From Panopea generosa (Eukaryota; Mollusca; Bivalvia; Adapedonta; Hiatellidae): a DNA stretch of 64,000 nucleotides. The DNA lies in the NCBI GenBank assembly GCA_029582155.1, contig CM055911.1:28184014-28248013 (forward strand), written 5' to 3'. This document shows positions 1 to 12,330 of the stretch, one piece after another. Positions within the stretch are counted from its first letter, which is position 1. Each line of letters begins with the position of its first letter. The notes beneath the pieces are model-generated. The model made no database searches. It was given only the letters and a program-made list of their open reading frames with translations, and was not told where the DNA came from. The position numbers were made by a program, and so were the translations under genes.

Positions 1-312
1 GCCTTGTCAAATGCTTGAAGTCTGAGATGGTGTGGTCAGTACCATAGCTGCAACGTTTCGCCAATTGATCTACAGTGATAACAAGTGGTGTATCACCTGA
101 TCTCCTTTCGATAAAACTATGTTACATGGTATATGGTATGTTGTTTTCGCTCAGGCGCTAAGTTTAAAGGTAAAATGTACTCAAGACCTTAATAACGAAT
201 GCATGTGAACTGGGCGATAGTTAGCCGCAAATGTCCTGTCTCTCTTCATGAAATATGTGTAACTTTTGCTGTCGTCCATTCTGCTTTAGTTCTTGAATGA
301 GAGCAGGGTCCT

Positions 313-525
313 CAATAACCGAGTGGCCGAAGGCGCCGTGTCAAGATCACTTACCTGTCATCGCCGAGATTGCAGGTTAAAGCTCCACTCTGTCCAAAAA
401 CTCCTGTGATAAAAGTTTGCCAATTACTTGCGGAATGACAGTAGTTGTAATCAGATACACCCTTCCTCCGCCAATGAAACTGGCTATGTCAAATATAATC
501 TGAAATTGGTTAAACAAAAATTAAA
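313..525 (+). repeat. tRNA-headed SINE remnant (Leu/Ser-like head)
   Basis: A degenerate tRNA-like head has a box A resembling tRNA-Leu/Ser at 322-339 (GAGTGGCCGAAGGCGCC) and a box-B-like sequence at 372-386 (GCAGGTTAAAGCTCC). It is followed by a body with CCTCCGCCAATGAAACTGG and an ending near GAAATTGGTTAAAC. That body resembles the conserved middle of molluscan SINEs, possibly the MetaSINE superfamily; this assignment is from recall. It is not a tRNA gene, because the arms do not pair and box B is damaged. Confidence 0.55.
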
Positions 526-1055
526 TTAGACGATAGCTGAAATACAGCACCATAGTGTAATTTATAAATCCCATCAGGGTAGTTTTTTTGTAAAATACAT
601 GATAAGATAATGGTTTGTTACTAAAAGTAGTTAAGACACAAACATATTATGTCACGTCCGCCCTGTGTGTCGTCTCTCACGTACGCTAGTAATCGAACAC
701 CCTGTTATTTGTTCCAGATTGCAGATAAATACCCGGTATGATTGCGTTTCGTTTATCCACTCGAACATGATATTTCAAAATGAAATGCGCAGTTTATGTG
801 TAAAACACATATTTGTGTTAAATAAGCATAACTTTTGTTGTAAACATATTCAAATGTAATTTAATATTTAGAAACACACCCCTTCTCGTTTAGTTGTACA
901 TCATTTCATATCCTTAGCAAACATTTGAAAATACACGTAACGATGATAGTTTACAGTGTACTATTTTATAGTTTGTAACCGTGTACAGCTATTATTTGTA
1001 TATTGAATTGTGTATTTAAAATTGTGTATTGATATCAATATCCTTTGAAGTAACT
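526..1055. other. AT-rich intergenic DNA, nothing recognised
   Basis: Only short open frames with no recognisable motif; no repeat structure seen by eye. Confidence 0.4.
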
Positions 1056-1371
1056 GCCCGCGGCGTTGGTCTAGTGGGAGAGCATTTGCCTTGCGAACTG
1101 AAGATGGTGGGTTATCTCCCTGGCCGGATCATACCAAATACTTGGTACTAGAAGCTACCTCGTTTGGCGCTCAGCATTTTGAGGATAGTTCTAGGTCTGG
1201 TCTACCGGCGTCAGTTTTATGTTACGGGGTGGGATATCATACCATGTGTCAGTGGCATGATACTCCAGTATGGCAGCGCTTAAAATACTGTTTGCAGTAC
1301 ACATCGTATCAATATTACTGAAAGTTGTTGAATGCGACGATAGAAACTAATCAACAACAACAACAACAATA
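1056..1371 (+). repeat. tRNA-derived SINE, family B, copy 1
   Basis: Box A-like TTGGTCTAGTGGGAGAGC lies at 1067-1084 and a damaged box B (GGGTTATCTCC) at about 1109-1119. The body (GAGGATAGTTCTAGGTCTGG, then ATCATACCATGTGTC) recurs in the same order at 61.85-62.15 kb. The copy ends in a (CAA)n tail at 1352-1370. The open frame at 1091-1321 is only this SINE read through. RNA polymerase III would drive an active member; this copy looks dead. Confidence 0.75.
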
Positions 1372-1780
1372 TGAATACACAGATACGCCTTTCTATTATT
1401 CATTACAATATCAAACCATTACCATATACATATCATACATAACATAAAGCAAACTATGTTGGCAAGTAAATGTGAACAATATTATCTATTGTGTAACCAT
1501 ATCTTGCTAATTTTCCTTGGACTATTAAAACAAACAACGTGTGGACAAATATTGGAATTGAGGACCCACAAGCGATTGTTTACTTGACATTTAATTTATC
1601 TTAAGCAATAAAAAGTCGCATTGTGAGTTCAAGGGCGGTCATTCTACCTGAACAATTCAAAATTGAAGTGTACTGATAATGTTCAAATGAAACCATATAG
1701 TTTTACTATGCTGTCATAATAATGAACCAATTTGTCAAAATATATGGTCATGTTATTTCTGTTTATGTCTTTGTACTTGA
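1372..1780. other. Intergenic DNA, nothing recognised
   Basis: AT-rich, no coding signal and no repeats evident. Confidence 0.4.
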
Positions 1781-1915
1781 ATTGTATTTACTATAATACA
1801 TAGTTACTTAAATTCCAAATCGGGTGTAAATGGTTTGGTATATTATTGTATATGTGTAATGTGTGTGGGTCGGAGGCCTAGATTACTAATAAAGAACTTA
1901 ACTGAACTGAATATT
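1781..1915 (+). repeat. Possible 3' end of a non-LTR retrotransposon
   Basis: The stretch GGGTCGGAGGCCTAGATTAC followed by AATAAAGAACTTAACTGAACTGAA (a polyadenylation signal at 1888, then a short ACTGA repeat) has the look of invertebrate LINE 3' tails, which end in AATAAAG plus a short tandem repeat. No coding part remains next to it. This is a resemblance only. Confidence 0.3.
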
Positions 1916-2940
1916 CGAAAAGTATCAATACTTTGTACAAATCTAGTGTCATACCATCAGTAATATGGACCATAGTGGAACGAAGAGGTGATATGTTTCT
2001 TTTTTTGTGTTATCGTTGGTATTGATAGAATGCCCATACATGTATATTTAACTTGTAATTATGCAACATGTGTTTTATTCATGTATGTACATATGCGACA
2101 CCGAAATTAAATCTATCTATATGATGTTACATTAGATTTTAATACAGAAGAACATCTTCAAAAATATAAATTGATATTAGCGCAATATTTTGTTATATAT
2201 AATGTATATAACATTTTCTAGGAAATTAAAACAATCCGTATTGAAAATGCCGGTGGTAAATGAACACTAAGCGTATGGTTTGATATAGTTTTAATCCAGA
2301 CAATAATGCAATACGTAACAAATGTTACCAACTGATATCGTTATACTCGCATTATGACGTTTAACAACGACTGCATAACTAAACTAGTTTATAATTTGAA
2401 AGTGTAGTAAAATAAGCAAGACAAACCAGCTTTAGGGGTGTAGCTTCCTATAAGAACTGTAAATAAATAAACTGCCTATAAATACTTCTGAGTAATTGAA
2501 AAAAAAAAATGAAAAAAAAATGCAATAAAATCAGACCACTAGGGTGCTAAAATATTAGTTTGCGACAAAACTCATTGAAAGAGATCTAGATATTTAAGAT
2601 TTATCTTGGTTAAGGAACAGTAATTCAAACTATATATTAGAGATAAAAACTAAAGCATAAGAATTATACGCCAACAAACCCACCTACGACAGTCTAGCTG
2701 AGGACAAAAATCGGGGAAGTATTTACCAGAACCCGCTACAACAGTGTCTACATATCGTTTTTAGTCAAGCTACGCCCCTGATCTTCACAATACTTGCTTA
2801 TTTAACATAAACTGAAAAATGTGTGCAAATATACACACTTTTATTGATAAGCGACAAGAAAGTTACTACACCTCGGGCTGAAGGATAAAACATGGCACAG
2901 GGGTTAATAATGGGTTAAACATAAATGGGTTAAACTACAA
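1916..2940. other. AT-rich intergenic DNA
   Basis: Contains two short A-runs at 2500-2520; no gene or repeat was recognised. Confidence 0.4.
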
Positions 2941-2944
2941 CTGC

Positions 2945-3195
2945 ATATATCAAATCAAATAACAGAGTCACTCGATACAATACAATTAATTACGTACATC
3001 AAATAAAATAACAGAGTCACTCGATACAATACAATTAATTACGTACATCAAATAAAATAACAGAGTCACTCGATATAATACATTTTGTTACATGAATCGA
3101 ATCAAATAACAGTGTGACTCGATAAAACACGATTGCATGCATCAAATCAAATAACAAGGTAACTCGAAAAAATAATTTTGCGCGCATCAAATGAG
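2945..3195 (+). repeat. Minisatellite, 49-53 bp unit, about 5 copies
   Basis: The unit contains CATCAAATAAAATAACAG, then AGTCACTCGATA and ATTAATTACGTA. The central two copies are almost identical (starts at 2997 and 3046, period 49); the last copies are degenerate and longer. Confidence 0.85.
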
Positions 3196-3386
3196 AAAAA
3201 AGTAGATGTTACAATTGTTATTCACCAGTTCCGACCACAATTCAGAGCAAGTATCCGCAATGTGTGCTTTAGGAACGTCAGAATAACTGTTTAAACTGTT
3301 TAATAATAGTTTTGTCTTATTTCTTAGTTGACTCGACTTTGTCAGTGACAGCAAACAGGGTCTCTGAAATCAATAAGTTTTATTTA

Positions 3387-3990
3387 AACAAGAGGTCCAA
3401 GATGGACCCTGTGTCACTCATCTGGTTTCACATGTCACTTATTTTCAAATTGTGTATGGAGTAAGCCTATGAAGAACGTATAGTTATAGATGAGAAAAAT
3501 GAGAATCCTCTGTTTTCTCATAGCATTTTCAAGTAAAATAAAAGTCACCCTATTGGGCTCCAATGAACCCCATAGATCCTAATTTTTTTTATGATAATTG
3601 TTATTGAACAGAAACAACAACAAAAAATATATAGGGAGGTAAAAAAACATTAGTTTTTTACTATTCACCATTTTATCTCTTTTTTGATCCCTGCTATCCC
3701 TTTAGGGATATTAAACAATACTCCAGACCTCAGGATGATTAAAACAATGCCTAAAATAACTGATAAGATTTAAATTTACTGTTTTTATTAGTATTCCTAT
3801 GTAAAAATCAAATTCCCTTTACTGGACCCAAATAAACTTTTCTAACAGAATGTACAATAATCATATACTTTTGTCAGGCCAATATGTTGGAAGGATTAGC
3901 TACATATTAAAGCATTGACAAATGTGCTCTTCTACGTCAATCTGTTCAGTCTGTTCGTCAGTCAGTTAACATCACAAGGCATCTGTAACC
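3387..3990 (+). repeat. Bivalve-type repeat element, single copy of the 56.4-kb family
   Basis: Opens with AACAAGAGGTCCAAGATGG, a start typical of dispersed bivalve repeats. It continues with TGTTTTCTCATAGC, a passage on CCCTATTGGGCTCCAATG and CCCTTTAGGGATATTAAA. The same succession of phrases makes up the ~300-bp units at 56.4-57.8 kb, so this is a diverged relative. The right boundary is uncertain. Confidence 0.5.
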
Positions 3991-5117
3991 ATTTTCAATC
4001 CCGAGCAAACTACTTTTTTTGCTTGTGACCAGCCTCCAACACACAAAACATAAAAAAATGATTTAGAACATTTGAAGATACAAGTAGTCAGTATTGTTTG
4101 GAAAGCTTCAGATTGAGATGGCTTCTTTGAACAATATTGGTAAATGTCTTAGAGGTAATTACTGCATAAGTGCTCTGGAAAAGACAGATAATGTATCAGA
4201 GGGTTAGGTCATTCCTCAAGGTCTCCCACATAAAGGTATACTTTTTGTCTATTAGGTGACTGCTTGCGCATTCCACATACATTTGAATAAAAAAATCAAA
4301 ATACAGATGATGGCATCAGTAAACTTTTTTTCGTGTTGTTTTATGCATCACCGCAGAATTTTCAATTGATCTGTTACCTTGAAGTTTTGTCAGGTCGTTG
4401 TAGAAATGCACTTAACAAATGACTCTTGTCTTGTTGACTTTTACTTTGGTTCATTGTTGACATTTATGACACGATTTTGGTGGACGAGATAGCAAAACAG
4501 TTTGCATATGACAAAACGTAGTGAACAATAAACACATCATTTTTTTTCTTGAGTACCAACAGACCAAGCACGTGAATAAAATAATAAGCTTGTAAAATGA
4601 GATGGAGGGATGTTGGCATTACTTCTCATATGGGTGGTATTCGTGTCATGTTCAAGTGTGCAAGGAAACCGGTGATTGGTCTGACTTCGGAAGTACACCA
4701 AAGTGCTTCCAATAAGAAATCCCAAAACTCTCAAATGGTTGTCCTGGAGATGACGATTACTACACGATTTATGTGGTGTTGGCAACTGACACTATCGAAT
4801 AAACAAATGTTGTCGTTTGTCTTAGGATGTAGCTTTTATTTAGTGTTTAACTCAATATTTTGAACGAAATCCCATATTTCCAATCATATATAGCCTGAAT
4901 TGTTTTTTATTCTGTATTATATCACACATATAAATCATATTAACTGACATAGAATAAATAAAACGTTAATATACAAAAATCTTATTATAAATTAGAAAGT
5001 GTGTCCTGAGTATATTTTGCTAACAACACAAAATTTAAAGCAATAACAAGTAAATTTCCTATTATAGTATGTTATCTTTTAACTGCTTGATAAATATGAA
5101 ATCATTTAATATATATC
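3991..5117. other. Intergenic DNA with no recognised gene
   Basis: Overlapping short open frames exist on both strands at 4537-4863 but neither translates to a known family, and they share the same bases. No intron-exon structure could be argued for. Confidence 0.35.
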
Positions 5118-5388
5118 ATCATTCTATGCCATCAAGGGCTAACAGACAATCAGTTAACCTTACCATTGTTTCCTAGGATCCCGAAAGGTTAACCAGTACT
5201 CAAGCACATCCGATCCCAGCAAGTAACTGATAACTTTCCCACTTGTATCAGCGGTGAGATACGAATGATAATAAGACGCAGTGTTGTATATCAACTATCA
5301 CAAAGCTTGTTGCCGGGCGGGGATTCGAACTCACGACCCCTGGATTGATAATCAGACACCTTAACGAACAAGCTAATCGTGACCGTCT
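5118..5388 (-). repeat. tRNA-derived SINE, family C, copy 1
   Basis: Read on the minus strand it has a tRNA-like head whose box B (GAGTTCGAATCCCC) is near-perfect, then GTGATAGTTG..., TTATCAGTTACTTGC, GGTTAACC and an end at GATGGCATAGAATGATG. Four copies of this family lie in the first 14 kb (5.1, 7.05, 11.64 and 13.88 kb). Confidence 0.8.
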
Positions 5389-5401
5389 AATAAAATATAA
5401 T

Positions 5402-5885
5402 AATGTCGTTCGTTAGGGATAAAAATTATCATAATGAACATGAGTCTATCCCAAAACCTGATATCAACCGAATCAGGTCTATTAACCCCCAACAAAAAAA
5501 TGAGGAAATTCTATGCCTGTCCAACAATGTAAAGTAATTGAAGGCTTACTAATATGTGACGTCATTTAAACGTGGCGTTCCCATATTGCTAATAAACGGA
5601 CACAATCAGGATAGCTGGGTCTATAAAGAACATGCTAGATATTCACACCGCGACCCTCACAATGCTTGATTATTAAATATATATTTTTATCTTTCAACTA
5701 TTTCAATAACGAGATACATTGCCTGTTAGAGTGTTATCGTACTTGATAGAAAACAAAATTAAGTCGTTTGTTAGGGATACAAGTTATCAGGTGTACACGG
5801 TATATAATGTACATGCTAGATATTTTCATCGCGAACCTCACAATGTTTGATAATTAAGTAAATTTTTGTATTTTTAAATATGTAC
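5402..5885 (+). repeat. Imperfect direct duplication
   Basis: GTCGTTCGTTAGGGATA at 5404 recurs as GTCGTTTGTTAGGGATA at 5763, and CATGCTAGATATTCACACCG at 5631 recurs as CATGCTAGATATTTTCATCG at 5812. The first copy is about 180 bp longer between the two anchors, so one copy gained or the other lost sequence. Confidence 0.65.
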
Positions 5886-5889
5886 TTAA

Positions 5890-6974
5890 CTTCCGGAAGT
5901 TTCATTTTTTATTAATTCAATGATACATTTTAATATCTTATATCCATAGTAACCTAATCTCATTATATAGACGTACATAAAACTTGATGGAGTTATAGAT
6001 TGTATCAATACGTTAATACACGTTGGCATCGTATTCGATGTTGCTGCGATAAAAAAACACGTTGGGTTCAATTAGGGCAAGTCTTATAACTGTTTCTATA
6101 ATAAACAGTTAAATATATATTATTATACTGTTTATTGTTTTGGGCGCTTGTTTTAGCCTAATATCTGTTTTGATTTTGTGACAACCATCTTTGGAGGAAT
6201 GTCATAAATGATGTATCAGTTGAACAGTCTGTTTAGTGGTAAATAAAATACATTGTTACTCCTATTCAGTTAGATACCTCAAAACTATCACGAAAGATGA
6301 TTTAGAAGGGCACATTACAATGCAAAAGATTGATGAACGGAAATTTGGAACAGTAAATATTTTTCGAAATAAGTTAAAACTTGATTTAATGTGTGTTACA
6401 TGTATTTGCATTTAATAATGAATTCTGAAAGTAACTATTGTCATGCCTATCAGAAGTTATTGTAAAATTGCAGTGTTACCACTAAAACGTGTTTTACTTG
6501 ACATATTAATAAAACATTTGTAGTGTGTTTACCACTAGAAATATTGATTTCCTGATATATAATTTATAAACATATCACTTAAAGTGTATCTATTATTTTA
6601 AAAGAGTCCTCACCTATATCACCTAGTATATTTTTTTATCTAAGCAATAAACTGCACATTTATATCAAACATCATATATTACGGATATTCTGTTCAAACA
6701 CTTATATTATATTTTGTCTCTGTTGCGTAAAATTCTTTAATTTTGTTGACCAAATATTAAATCGCTGCCCGCGATAAAGTCACTCATTGGCCAGTAATGG
6801 GTTATGCTAAAACATTGACGAATAAAACGGAAAACGTCGACCTGTGTATTAACGGCTTTCTCATAAATAAAACAAACTACGAGGACGGAATCAATCATTA
6901 TCCTCGAATGGGACCTTCCACATTGTGATTCAGTAAACTTTCCATCATTTACTGAACAGAAAGTTTTAGGTGAT
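5890..6974. other. AT-rich intergenic DNA
   Basis: No coding or repeat structure recognised; borders the GGGAT satellite. Confidence 0.4.
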
Positions 6975-7049
6975 GCATTTGGGATGGGATTGGATGCGAT
7001 TCCTTTCGGATGGGATGGGATGCATCTGGGATGGGATTGGATGCAATGC

Positions 7050-7332
7050 CAGACCCGATTAGCTCAGTTGGTTACGCGTCTGACTATCAATCCAAGGGTC
7101 GTGAGTTCGAATCCCCCGCCCAGCAACAGACTCCGTGATGATTAATATATGAAATTGTGTCTCATTATCATTCGTCTCTCACCACTGATTCAAGTGGGAA
7201 AGTTATCAGTTATTTGCGGAGAAGGGGTGTGCTCGAGTACTGGTTAATCTTAGGAAACAGTGGTTAGGTTAACTGATCGTCTGTTAGCCCTCGATGGCAT
7301 AAAAATGACGCTGAATATTCAATCAATCAATC
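7050..7332 (+). repeat. tRNA-derived SINE, family C, copy 2, inside the satellite
   Basis: Box A TTAGCTCAGTTGG and box B GAGTTCGAATCC are both near consensus, so this is the best preserved tRNA head in the window. The body matches the copies at 5.1 and 13.9 kb, and the 3' end is a short (CAAT)n tail at 7318-7332. GGGAT satellite lies directly on both sides, so the SINE landed in a pre-existing array. No clear target-site duplication could be picked out because the flanks are themselves repetitive. Confidence 0.85.
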
Positions 7333-10019
7333 GGATGGGATGCGATGCATCTCGGATGGGATGGGATGCGATGCATCTGGGATTGCATGGGATGGGATGC
7401 ATCTGGGATGGAATGGGATGCATTTGGGAGGGGATGGGATGGGATACATTTGGGATGAGATGGGATGCGATGCATCTTGGATGGGATGAGATAAGATGGA
7501 ATGCATATGAAATGGGATCGTATTCGATGCGTCAGGGATGGGATAGGATGGGAAGCATCTGGCATGGGATGGGATTGAATGCGATGCATCTGAGATGAGA
7601 TTGGATGCCATGCGATGAAACTGGGATGGGATTCGATGCGATGGGGTGCATCTGGGATGTGATGGGATGGAATTGGATGCATCTGGAATGGAATGGGATG
7701 CAATGCATCTGGGATGGGATTGGATGCAATGTGATGCATCTGGGATTGGATTCGATGCAATACATCCGGGATGGGATGGGATGGGATGCGATGCGATTCA
7801 TCTGGGATGGGATGGGACGCGATAAAATGCATCTGTGATGCTATGCAATGCATCTGGGATGGGATGGGATGCATCTGGGATGGGATACAATGCGATCGGA
7901 TGGATGGAATGGTATGCATCTGTGATGGGATGGGATTGGATGCGATGCATCTGGGATCGGATCGAATGGGATGCGATGCATCTGGAATGGGATGGGATGG
8001 AATGGGATACGATGCAATGCATCTAGGATGGGATAGGATGGAATGATATGGGATGCAATGCAATGCGATACAATGCATCTTGGATGAGATTTGAAGGGAT
8101 ACGATGCATATGGGATGGGATGCAATGTATTTGGGATAAGATGAGATCTTGAAAAGGATAGGATGCGATGCATCAAGGATGGGATGGGATGCGATGCATC
8201 TGGGATGTAATGCAATGCATCTGGGATGTAATGTAATGCATATAGGATGTTATGGGATGCGATGTGATGCATCTAGGATGTGAATGGATGCGATGCATCT
8301 CGAATGGGATGGAATGCGATACATCTGGGATGATAGAGGATGTTATAGGATTGGATGCGATGTATCCGGGATGGGATGGGATAAAATGAGATGGAATGGG
8401 ATGCGATACATCTGGGATTGGATGTGATAGGATGCATCTGGGATGGGATGGGATGCGATGCACCATGGGATGCATCTTGGGTGGGATGGGATTAGATGCC
8501 ATGCATCTGGGATGGAATGCGATGGTATGCGATGCATCTGGGATGAGATTGGATGGGATGCAATACATCCGTGATTGGAAGGGATGCGATGCATTTGGGA
8601 TTGGATGAGATGCGCTGCATCTGGGATAGGATGGGATGCATCATGGATGTGATTGGATTGGATTGGATGGGATGCAATGCGATGCATCTCGGATGGGATC
8701 GGATGCGATGCATCTGGGATGGGATGGGATGCATCTAGGACGGGATGGGATGCATTTGGGATGGAATGGGATTAGATGCGATGCATCTGGTATGGGATGG
8801 GATGTTATTGGGTGGGATGCAGTGCAATTCGATGTGATGGATCTGGGATTATATTTGATGGGATGCGATGCATATGTGATGGATCGGGATGCGATGCATC
8901 TGGGATATGATGGGATGGGATGCATCTGGGATGCATCTGGGATGGGATAAGATGGGATGGGATGGGATGAGATGGGATGAGACGGGATGGGATAGGATTC
9001 GATGCATCTGGAATAAGATGGGATGCAATGTATTTGGAATGCGATGCATCAAGGATCGGATTAGATGCGTAACCTTTGGGATGGGATTGGATTGGATGGG
9101 AATAGATGCATCTGGGAAGGGATTGGAAACGATGCGATTCATCTGGGAAGGGATGCGATACGATGCATCTGGGATGTAATGGGACTGGATGCGATGCATC
9201 TGGGATGGGATGGAATGGGATGTGATGCGATGCAATGCATCTGGGATTGGATGGAATGTGATGCGATGCAATGCAATGCAATGCAATGCAATGCATCTGG
9301 GATAGTATGGGATGGGATTGGATTGAATGGGATTGGATGCAATGTGATGTATCTGGTATGAGACTGGATGGGATGCGATGCATCTGGGATGGGATGGGAT
9401 GGGATGCGATGCATCAGGGATGGGATTGGATGGGATGCGATGCGTCAGGGATTAGATGGGATGGGATGCATCTGGGATGGGATGGGATGGTATGAGATGG
9501 ATTCAAACTGGGATGGGATGGGATGCGATGCATCTGGGATGGGATTGGATGCAATGCATCTGGAATGGGATGGGATGCGATGCGATGCATCTGGGATCGG
9601 ATTGGATGCGATGCATCTGGGATGGGATGTGATACATTTGGGATGGGATGGGATGAGATAGGATGCATCTGGGATGAGATTGAATGGGATGCGATGCATC
9701 TGGGATGGGATTTGATGCAATGCATCTTGGATGGGATGGGATTGGATGCATTTCTGATGTGATTGGATGTGATGGGATGGGATTGGATTGGATTGGATGG
9801 GATGGGATGAGATGGGATGCGATGGAATGGAATGGAATGAGATGGTATGGGATGAGATGAGATGAGATGTGATGGGATGCGCTGCATCTAGGATTTAATG
9901 GGATCTGGCTGTGATGGGATGGGATGCGATGCATCTGGGATGTGATGGGATAGGATGCATCTAGGATGGGATGGGATTGGATGAGATGCATCTGTGATTG
10001 GATGGGATGCATCTGTGAT

Positions 10020-11245
10020 GGGATGGATTGGATGGGATGCATCTTGGTTGTGATGGAATTGGATGCAATGCGATGCACCTAGGATTGGATTGGATCGGAT
10101 GGGATTGAATTGGATTGGATGGGATGGGATGGGTAGGGATGGGATTGGATGGGATGGGATCGGATGGGATGGGATGGGATGGGATGGGATGCGATGGGAT
10201 GCGATGCCATGCGATGCCATGCGATGCCATGCGATGCGATGCATCTCGGATGAAATAGGATGGAATTTTATACATCTGGAATGGGATGGGATTCGATTCA
10301 TATGTGCTAGGATAGGATAGGATGCATCTGGGATGGTAAGGGATGAGATGCATCATGGATGGGATGCATCGGGGATGTGATGGGATTGGATGCGATGCAT
10401 CTGGGATGGGACTGGATGCATCTGCGATGGGATGGATTGGATGAGATGCGATGCATCTGTGATGGGATGGGATGGAAATGAATGGGATGGGATGGGATGG
10501 GATGGAATGGAATGGATGGGAGGGGATGGGATGGGATAGGATGGGATGGGATTGGCTGCGCTGGGATTAGATGGAATGGGATGAAACGGGATGGGATGGG
10601 ATGGGATGGGATGGGATGCGATGCGATGCGATGCGATGCGATGCATCTCGGATGAGATTGGATGGAATGCGATACATTTGGGCTAGGATGGAAAAGGATG
10701 CATCTGGGATGGTAAGGGATGCGATGCATCAGGGATGGGATGCTTCAGGGATGGGATGGGATGCGATGCATATTTGATGGGATTAGATGCATGTATCTGC
10801 GATGGGATAGATTGGATGCGATGAATTTGGGATCTGATGGAATGGGATGCGATGCTATGCATCTGTGATAGGATGGAATGCGGATGGAAATGAATCGGAT
10901 GGAATGGGATGGGATGGGATGAGATGGGATGGGATGGGTTGGGATGGGATGGGATGGGATGAGATGAGATGGAATGAATAGGATGTGATTGGATGGGATT
11001 GGATGGGATGTGATTGGATGAAATGGGATGGGATGAGATGGGATGGGATGGAATGGATAGGATGGGATTGGATGGGATGTGATTGGATGGGATGGGATTG
11101 GATGCGATGCGATGCATCTTGGATGAGATTGGATGGAATGCCATGCATCTGGGATGGGATGGGATGCCAGGCATCTGGACTAGGATGGGATAGGATGCAT
11201 CTGGGATGGAATGGAATGCGATGCATCAGGGGTGGGATGCATTTG
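10020..11245 (+). repeat. Higher-order repeat within the GGGAT satellite, about 3 units
   Basis: A composite unit of roughly 390-480 bp occurs three times. Each has a long pure GGGAT run, then GATGCGATGCATCT(C/T)GGATGA, a GGAT(A/T)GGATGGAAT passage, a CTAGGAT(A/G)GGA motif and GATGCATCTGGGATGG. The anchors GCATCT(C/T)GGATGA are near 10238, 10640 and 11115. This indicates block duplication on top of pentamer slippage. Confidence 0.65.
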
Positions 11246-11639
11246 GGATTGGAAGGGATGTAATGAGATGGGATGCATCTTGGATGGGATTGGATGCGAT
11301 GCATCTGGGATGGAATGGGATGCAATGCATCTGGGATGGGATGGGATGCGATGCATCTGGGATGGGATGGGATGCGATGCGATACATCTGGGATGGGTAG
11401 GGATGGGATATGATGCATCTTTGATTTGATGGGATGCGATGCGATGCATCTGGGATTGGATGGGATGTGATGCATCTGGGTTGGGATGGGATGCATCTTG
11501 GATTGAATGGGACGGGATGCGGTGATATGGACATACGCATATGTTATTGCGACATGTATGCCATCACATAAATTGATGAGGTGCGAGGTTTGTTTCATTT
11601 AACAGTATTTCCCACGAACAAACAATAAATGTTTGAACA

Positions 11640-11763
11640 TTTATCGTCATTTTATGCCATTGTATATCAATCATCACAGAGACTGTGGCCGGGCAGAAAT
11701 TCGAACTCATGATCACTGGCATGATAGTCAGACAAACTATCAACTGAGCTAACCAGACCCGAC
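11640..11763 (-). repeat. tRNA-derived SINE, family C, copy 3, internally deleted
   Basis: Minus-strand head GGTTAGCTCAGTTGATAG and box B GAGTTCGAATTTC are present. After GTGATGATTGATATA the copy jumps straight to the family's 3' end (CAATGGCATAAAATGACG), so about 130 bp of the body are missing. Confidence 0.75.
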
Positions 11764-11765
11764 AG

Positions 11766-12330
11766 CAGACAACAAATAAAACCGTGTATGCTACTTCGTC
11801 ATCTACAAAATTAGACATGTTTTTCGCTTTGAGATAATTTCATATGTAGCAGACGCACCTGTATACGAGTAGCTTAATAATGAAAGTTAACATTCATTGT
11901 CTGAGTCATGCTTCAATGTTTTTTTCTCTAAAATTTAAAAAAACTCTTATACTCAATTATTATATTTTACTAATGCATGTATCACCAATATAAAATAGTA
12001 TGCTAAATCAGCAGTTTCAACCCAATGCAACGCACCGGCTAAAAATTCATGTAATAATAAAGTTTATTCAGTCAAGGCTGCGTTCAGCACCATTAGACTG
12101 CCTGGTTCCCTAAATGTATCGCATATTGTGTGCTAATTTGAAGTTGAGCCAGTGGCCAACAAAACATTAGGTTACCTCAGCAAGCGAACTGAATGAATCA
12201 TTAACTTCAAAATGCATTACACTAACGAGAGTATAATTATACTATATACATATATACAGTTGGCAGATGTAACGTTCGCTCGTAGTGTAGGACTGACAAC
12301 ATTACGCTTATTTCGGTATATACATTACAA
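11766..12330. other. Upstream region of the P450 pseudogene
   Basis: AT-rich. TATATACATATATACAG at about 12243-12259 is TATA-like and lies ~80 bp before the P450 ATG, but no promoter can be proven. Confidence 0.3.

Larger units (their letters stand above)
6975..11521 (+). repeat. GGGAT / GATGCATC satellite array (~4.5 kb)
   Basis: The array is built from degenerate GGGAT pentamers punctuated every 20-45 bp by the palindromic octamer GATGCATC, typically as GATGCGATGCATCTGGGATG. The plus strand is almost free of C outside GATGCATC and TGCGAT. Pure GGGAT runs (for example 10170-10200, 10590-10620) fit the G-quadruplex pattern of four GGG tracts with two-base AT loops. The long His/Pro/Ser/Ile frames on the minus strand and Gly/Met/Trp/Asp frames on the plus strand exist only because the unit rarely makes a stop codon. 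One SINE interrupts the array at 7050-7332. Confidence 0.95.

Noticed and set aside
4537-4863. Overlapping frames of 82 and 88 codons on opposite strands
   Set aside because: Neither translation resembles a family and no splice or promoter context supports them.
7050-7130. tRNA gene
   Set aside because: Boxes A and B are good, but the acceptor arm does not close and the sequence continues into a SINE body repeated elsewhere in the window.
7323-8078. 251-codon His/Pro/Ser/Ile-rich frame, and many similar ones to 11.6 kb
   Set aside because: All are readings of the GGGAT satellite, on both strands and in overlapping frames, with no conserved domain.
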